From NCBI RefSeq assembly GCF_030272615.1, contig NC_081414.1:233910733-233974732 (forward strand): a stretch of 64,000 bases of DNA. Direction: 5' to 3'. Below are positions 58,121 through 64,000 of this stretch, piece by piece (position 1 is the stretch's first letter; each line of letters begins with the position of its first letter). The translations under genes were made by a program, and so were the position numbers. The notes beneath the pieces were generated by a model, which had not been told where the DNA came from, searched no databases, and saw only the letters and a list, made by a program, of their open reading frames with translations. This stretch comes from Cryptomeria japonica. Taxonomy: Eukaryota; Streptophyta; Pinopsida; Cupressales; Cupressaceae.

Positions 58121-59482
58121 TGTTGGCAACAATGTAGCAAACTGAGAGGGGGGGAGGGGGAATCAGTTTGCTCAAAAACTTAGTACAACTTAAACCACAA
58201 ATCAGATCTGATAATTAACAGTTTAAAGCATGTAACAACACCACATCAATAACACGCATAAAACCAAGATTTTTGACGTGGAAAACCCAGTTAAGGGAAA
58301 AACCACGGTGGGAACCTACCCACAATGAGATTATACCCTGTTAGGAGTAAGTGAAATATTACAATGGCAAATGCACATGCATTCCAGCACACTGCCTAGA
58401 GCTCACTACTCAAACAAGAAACCTAGAAGGGCTACAACCCTTAAGGAAGGCTCACTCCCTTACAGGAAGACTCGCTGACTTACAAGAGAATTCGGAAAAC
58501 AATCCGGATTACATGAACTGTGGAAATAGCATCTCCATATGTTTGAGTATGGTTCCGATTAAACTCACTGTCAAATCTTCTCTGCAACACACTTCTTCAC
58601 ACAACTTCCCTGATACTAAATGATTGATACAATATTTGTGCATAGCATGATTCCTCTAATTGATTATCACATTCATTTATACAAGTCATCAACCCATGAA
58701 ATATAGGCCAGTTCAACACACGCTACATATTACAAAAATATAATTACATACGGTATAACAATGCATGTGGACCAAAACAATGTCGGCTAAGACATAGTCT
58801 GGACCTAAACAACCACCGCAAATATGAAAAACCTCCAATAATTATGCCTCAATCATCTACAACACACTACCACATCATGAATGACGCATAACATGAAGAA
58901 TATCACCGGACAAGGAAAATCTCCAATAACGTGCACAATAATCAATGTGGACCACCAATATGCATAGAACATGATCTAGAAACATTCACAAGCAACGTAA
59001 ATTGCACCACAACAACCGCAACAACATGGATTACTAGAATCATCATCATCTCTCTACCGAAGCTTAAGAACACCAACATAACTGAGTGTCAACCTAAAAT
59101 ATTCGCTTGTGGATTTCCAAATCATGAACCAGTCGAACTGCAAACACACATCAATGTCTAGAATACATCCCACACATTCACAACTAAAGATATTACAATT
59201 TCAGAGCAATATGGAACATAAACCAGAATACTAAATAACATCCTCAATACTAGACCCCATATACGAATCATATCATTATGTGGACCTCTACAAATGGGAA
59301 TGAACCATATACAGACAACATACCAAAAACCCTTTAATCCGCATTAGCTCATCTGCAACACACAAGCTAAACCAACTCATTCAATCTGACTGCAACACTG
59401 GAATACATAGGAGAATATGTTGACATCAATGACAACACATCATTCCAGCAAACTTTTCAGCAATATCCAACAATCTCCAACT
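58121..59482 (-). repeat. Solo LTR with 10 bases of polypurine tract
   Basis: Flanks CCTTT (58116-58120) and CCTTT (59483-59487) are identical, and removing the insert restores gag text GLFIMCNIGE. The LTR body matches the (-) Copia family (AGTTAAGGGAAAAACCACGGTGGGAACC region near 58290). The expected LTR edge is CCAACA at 59472. The extra ATCTCCAACT to 59482 reads AGTTGGAGAT on the minus strand, like a mutated AGGGGGAGAT tract. Confidence 0.7.
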
Positions 59483-61728
59483 CCTTTATCATGTGCAACA
59501 TTGGTGAATAGGGCAATGCTAAAGTGTGGTATTTGGATGATGGTTGCAGAAACCACATGAGTGGTTTTGAAAATTTACTTGTATTTATATGTCAAGTTTG
59601 AAATTAAAATGGGGAAAAATAAAATGGTTCCAATTATGGGCAAAGGATTAGTCATGTTCTATAACAAGCATGGTGACAAAAAAGAGATTGAGAATGCTTA
59701 GTTTTCTATGGCTATAAAATACAACTTCTTGAGTGTTGACTAACTGGTCCAAAGAGGTTACAAGGTGTTGATGGAGAAAGGTGAGTGCATCATATTTCAT
59801 AAGTATGGGAGTAAGGACATGGTATTAGAAATGCCAATGACAAAGAATGGGATATTCCCTTGGATAATGCCCACAAATATGTGAAATGTACAATAGTATG
59901 ATAAAAATAAGTCTTCAAAATGATCTTTAAAGACCACTCTATACTCTAGCATCTAAGGTATGGACATTTATTGACTATTTTGAATTGAATTTTTTATCTA
60001 AGAAGGATATGGTTGGTGGTTTACCAGCCATAATAGATTCTAGTGGTAGATGTGAAACCTATATTTTAGGCAACCATCATAGGTAACCATTTCAATCAAG
60101 TAATTCTAGATAAAACTATTAGAGATAGTGAATATAGATTTGTGTGTCCCTATGCAAACTTTAACAATAGGTGAGAGCCAATATTTTATGACCTTCATTG
60201 ACAATTACATCTAAAATATATGGCTCTACTTCATGAAGCACAATTTCAAAGCCTTTGGGAAGTTCAAGGATTTTAAGGTATAGGTTGAGAAGGAAAGTGA
60301 AAATTTTATCAACGTCCTAAGTTAGATAGAGGAGGAGAGTATACCTCCAATGAATTTGTGAATTTTTGTAGTCATTTAGGAATCAAGAAGGACTTTACGA
60401 CCAACTATACTTTGCAGAAAAATAGAGTGACTAAGAGGAAGAATAGGACCATTGTGGAAATGACAAGAAGTGTGTTGAAAGCTAAGGGACTCACATATCA
60501 AGGTGAAGTTTAAGCAATAACAATGTATTTGATAAGTAGAAGTTACACAAGAGGCATGGACAAAATGCAAATGGATAGTGGATCACCTTAGAGTGCTCAA
60601 ACGCATGGCGTATCCATTGTGTCATAAGAAAAGAGATTAAATTTGGATGGAAAAGGTGAAAAGTGCATCTTTTGGGGTTATAGCAATTATTCCAAGGCAT
60701 ATATGTTGTATAACCGTATCACTAACAAAATTATGATCAATGGGAATGTTAAATTAATTGAAAATGATTCATGGGATGGCATAGTAGACACCTCTTTGGA
60801 TATTTCAATTAGCTTGCCCATTTATGATGATGAAGAAGGAAATGAAGAACAACAAGGTGAATCCATAACAAGTATGGATCTCAAAATCATCTCTAAAGAA
60901 CATCAAATTCAAAAAGGGATCCAAACACACAACTCTAGAGTTTATTTACACAATCCTCTAGACAACTTAGGAGACCTACACAGTCTACAAATATAGAGTC
61001 TAGAGAACTCCAAAGACTATCCACACATCCAAGAATTAGTAGTAGCGATATTTCAAACCCCACTCTTTCCTCCCTATTTACAAAAAGACAAAAAATATAA
61101 GGGATGTTTATCAAGATAAAATGTAAGAAGATGAATTAACTAGATGAAAATCTAAATTTTGCATTATTTTCTCATAGTGATCCAATTTATTTTGAAGATT
61201 TTGTGAAAGAAAATAAATGGTGTGAGGAGATGTATGAGGAACTAGATGTAATAGAGAGGAATAGAACATGGGATCTAACTGATTCTATTCCTGGTAATCA
61301 AGTTATTGGTGTGAAATAGATTTATATGACCAAAAGAAATGTTAAAGTAAGAATGGAAAGGCACAAGGCAAGGTTGGTTGTTAAGTGATATAAATAAAAT
61401 CCTAGAAGAGATTATAATGAGATGTATGCTCATATAGAAAGGATGAAAGCCATATGAATAGTTGTATCAATAGAATCCCAACACAATTGGAAGGTGTTTC
61501 AAATGGATGTGAAATCAACCTTCTTGAATGTAATGCTAAAAGAAATGTATTTAGAATAACCACCTAACTATGAAATTCTAGAGTGAGAAAACAAAGTGTA
61601 TAGGTTGAAAAAATATCTTTACAGGATGAAGCAAGAACCACGGGCATGGTACACCAATATTGAGTCATATTTTTCAAGAAATGGCTTTAGTTAAAGTGAT
61701 GGTGAATTCACTCTCTATTAGGATGGGT
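59483..61728 (+). pseudogene. Copia protease, integrase and reverse transcriptase, broken
   Basis: KVWYLDDGCRNHMSG near 59525-59570 is the protease active site (usually DSGCS or DTGCS). Integrase: KLDRGGEYTSNEFVNFCS with a catalytic Asp near 60325-60380, and a decayed RVTKRKNRTIVEM block near 60425-60465 where the Glu of VERKN is read as Lys. CIFWGYS follows near 60668. Reverse transcriptase: EELDVIERNRTWDLTDS near 61235-61285, HKARLVVK, QMDVKSTFLN near 61500 and RMKQEPRAWY near 61625-61655. The YVDD box was beyond the insertion point at 61728. Stops are frequent. Confidence 0.8.
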
Positions 61729-62461
61729 TGTGACATTAACTTTGCAATCCTATGTCATTCACGTGTATCCATGTTCCTTGGAAAATGTTCTCAGGAACAT
61801 AAAAGGAAAATTGATGAGGGAACAACCCGAGAAACAGAAAAACACAACAATTGAGAAACAAAAGAGAAATTTTATTATTATGTGCAACCAACAAGCATTA
61901 CATGCATTAAAATTTCATAGGATTAAAACCTCACAAGCTGCCACATATGAAGCTTATAGATTCTGGAAAATACCCTTCCCACAATACCATCTCCCAACTC
62001 TAAGCTCTCAAAAACTCAACTCCAAAAACTCAACTATTTTCCGCAAAGATGAGTCTTAAATAGACTTTCTTTCCTTAGGAGCTCAGATTACATTTGCAAT
62101 AGAAACTTGGCGGATTAGATAGTGCCAGAACAAGAAACTGCATAATTTCACTGAAGCCAAATTCGATAACTGGAAACTTTCCAAAAAATAAATGTCCAAA
62201 TTCTGGCAGCTGTAACTTTTGATCTAACTGTCGGATTTTCAATGATAATACCTTTTTAGAAAGGTCTTGAAAAGATGACGTGGCACAAAGTAGGGCCTGA
62301 AGACCAACTACTTTGGATTTTCACAAATTTCTGGGCTCATCTGGAGCCTCTAAGGGTTTCAAATTTGACTATGAATAAATTGTTAAAATAAGAAAGGGAG
62401 AATCCAAAAACTACAACAGAAAATAAAAAATATTTTTGGGTGATGCAAGATTGCCCTTACA
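61729..62461 (-). repeat. 3' LTR of Gypsy element
   Basis: Minus strand TGTAAGGGCAATCTTG... to ...GTTAATGTCACA, 733 bp, TG...CA ends, just after the chromodomain. The tract before it is GGAGCATTCGGTGG. Confidence 0.7.
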
Positions 62462-62469
62462 CCACCGAA

Positions 62470-64000
62470 TGCTCCTGCATCAGACACCCAGGGTAGATTG
62501 AGAAGTGACCCCGTCACGTCTCAGCTGGTTGAGGAAAATCCAAATGGTCAACCTTTGCTTTGGACAACCATGAAGAATCCTCGATAGGTCTTCCCCTCCA
62601 TTTCACCAGATACTCTGCATACTGCCTATTTCTAGTGCTCTTCACACGGCTATCCAGAATTGCTTCGATCTCTTCCTTCTTCAAAGTAGGTGCAGGGATT
62701 TTGTACTGCTCTATTATCGACGTCTCCTCTGTGTCATTTTAATAATATTTTGTTAAATCTGAAATGTTAAACATAGGGGAAATATTAATTCCACCCGGCA
62801 ACTCTACCTCACATGCACTCCCTGAATTATACTTCTTCAAAATCTTGCAAGGATCAAACTACTTCACCTTTATCCTATTGTAGATCCCAACTGGGAACAT
62901 TTCCTTCTTCAAATGAACCATCACCTCATCTCCAACCCATAACTCCTTATACCTTCTTTTATGATCTGCCTTTGCCATATATTGTAGATTCATCTCATTG
63001 ATGTGCTTCTTCACCTCCCATGGCCTCTTTGGAACGGGTAATGGCTGATACAGCCCTGTATTCCGACTCACTCCTTTCGCCACCTGACATACTCTGCAAC
63101 TCTGTACAAATTTCTTTACATCCTGTGATAACTGAGGCCAATAATAATGCTCACTAATGACGGCAATGGTCTTCTCTTGACCAAAATGTTTTGCCATCCC
63201 TCCACTGTGCTTATCCTTCATCAAGCTCTCTCTCATGGAACTTCTCAAAATACACAACCACCTTCCCTTAAATAGCATGCCATTCTAGATTATGAAATCC
63301 TGTCATCTCATCCTATCGAAAGTAACAAGTTCCTTACAAGCTTTCCAAGCTTCTGCAAAATCAAGATCCTTAGGATACAACTTCTTGAGTTCGTTGAACC
63401 CAACCACCTCCAACTGCATCTATTTCAACAAAGTTTGCCTCCTACTAAAGGCATCTGCAACTCCATTATATTGTCCACTTGATAGACCCTTAGACACATT
63501 TTCAGACACAATGTTTTGAAACTCACTCAACAAATTACTTGAAACTTTTACAAGCACTTCTTCATTAACTTCTCTACCCACTCTATGAATTGAAGCAAAA
63601 CACACACATTCATGTTTCTTATCTTCCAAAAATTCTTTTACACCAACAAAACACATCCTTGCATTACTACATACCTTTTCTTCCACATCCTTCAAGGGTT
63701 TCATCTTATGATGAACTCCATCCTTTGTTAGGGTGTAGGTATTAGCATGGCCATCATGTATAGCACACCTATCAAACTGCCATGGCCTCCCTAACAGCAT
63801 GTGACATGCATCCATATGTATGATATCACACCATATCTCATCTCAGTAACTGCCAATATTGAATTTTACCAGGCACTACTCATTGACCAAAACTTTGTGG
63901 TCATCCTGCAACCAAGATATCTGATACAGATGTGGATGTCTTTCTCTCTTCAGCTTCAACTTCCTAACAATCTCTTTAGACACTAGATTGTCAGTACTCC
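62470..64000 (-). pseudogene. Gypsy pol missing reverse transcriptase and integrase core
   Basis: Minus strand. Protease: STDNLVSKEIVRKLKL near 64000-63940 through MDACHMLLGRPWQFDR near 63815-63770. Reverse transcriptase is present only as its first residues (LLSEFQNIVSENVSKGL near 63550-63500) and joins directly to GVADAFSRR, the last residues of RNase H (63450). Integrase: HxxGGMAKHF..KT..YYWPQL with C-x2-C (SCRVCQVAKG; 63210-63070), then PVPKRPWE joins KHINEMNLQYMAKADHKRR, skipping the DDE core. The SH3-like C-terminus and a chromodomain (ILDSRVKSTRNRQYAEYLVK, WRGRP, SSWL; 62690-62550) follow. Both joins keep frame. Stops at 63418, 63302 and 63285 fit Gln or Trp/Arg decay. Confidence 0.82.

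Larger units (their letters stand above)
57081..61728 (+). mobile_element. Copia relic, Tork-like, interrupted twice
   Basis: + strand order gag, protease, integrase, reverse transcriptase, cut by a solo LTR (58121-59482) and by the Gypsy element from 61729 on. The frames are heavily broken. The gag, LDDGC and KALYG/LKK text resemble the Tork-type Copia lineage rather than Sireviruses. No LTR of its own is seen inside the window. Confidence 0.72.
61729..64000 (-). mobile_element. Gypsy chromovirus with internal deletions, 3' part
   Basis: Minus-strand order: protease, start of reverse transcriptase, end of RNase H, integrase zinc domain, integrase C-terminus, chromodomain, LTR. The 5' part is off the window. 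It is inserted in the reverse transcriptase of the Copia relic. The target duplication partner lies outside. Confidence 0.82.

Noticed and set aside
1-64000. A host gene, rRNA, tRNA or microRNA precursor
   Set aside because: Every recognisable coding stretch belongs to a transposable element, and I saw no RNA-gene signature on either strand; short non-coding RNAs cannot be excluded by eye.

Overview
The window is plant nuclear DNA with no recognisable host gene, rRNA or tRNA gene. It is AT-rich and almost wholly built of nested LTR retrotransposons (Copia and Gypsy chromovirus), LINEs carrying an RNase H domain, and decayed non-coding repeats. The element families are plant-specific. The density and age of the nesting suggest a large, slowly purged genome such as a conifer or other gymnosperm, but that is inference; the sequence alone does not fix the species.

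Layout. 1-3953: the 3' part of a Sirevirus-like Copia element (+) with its 3' LTR. 3954-5737: LTR- and leader-like debris with a tRNA-Met primer-binding site. 5738-22184: an old Copia element (-) with LTRs at 5997-7277 and 20918-22184. It is split by a complete 8.0-kb non-autonomous LTR element (7591-15589, 5-bp target duplication CTAAC) and by a solo LTR (18588-19698). 22185-25250: an LTR fragment and a LINE relic (+). 26280-43150: one copy of an unclassified repeat, here called R, opened up by four insertions: a 3.55-kb LINE-mobilised insert with a 191-aa unknown ORF (27781-31334), a near full-length 7.8-kb LINE (-, 31622-39418), a 1.2-kb retrocopy-like insert (39666-40829) and a truncated LTR between 100-bp direct repeats (41205-42904). 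45061-51084: a second LINE (-). 52920-57080: the second copy of R, which supplies the empty sites for the first. 57081-61728: a Copia relic (+) carrying a solo LTR (58121-59482). 61729-64000: a Gypsy chromovirus (-) running off the window, with reverse transcriptase and integrase core deleted in frame.

How the parts work together. The 7591-15589 element has LTRs, primer-binding site, polypurine tracts, a nucleocapsid-like ORF with five CCHC motifs and a roughly 1,120-codon second ORF, but no protease, integrase or reverse transcriptase. It must have depended on a pol-bearing relative such as the Copia elements around it. The 27781-31334 insert shares its 3' end with the 7.8-kb LINE and is flanked by a perfect 16-bp duplication, so it was probably copied by that LINE's machinery in trans. 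Nearly all reading frames are broken. In most frames checked the stops are TAG, TAA or TGA where CAG, CAA or CGA is expected, the mark of methylated-cytosine decay in silenced plant repeats.
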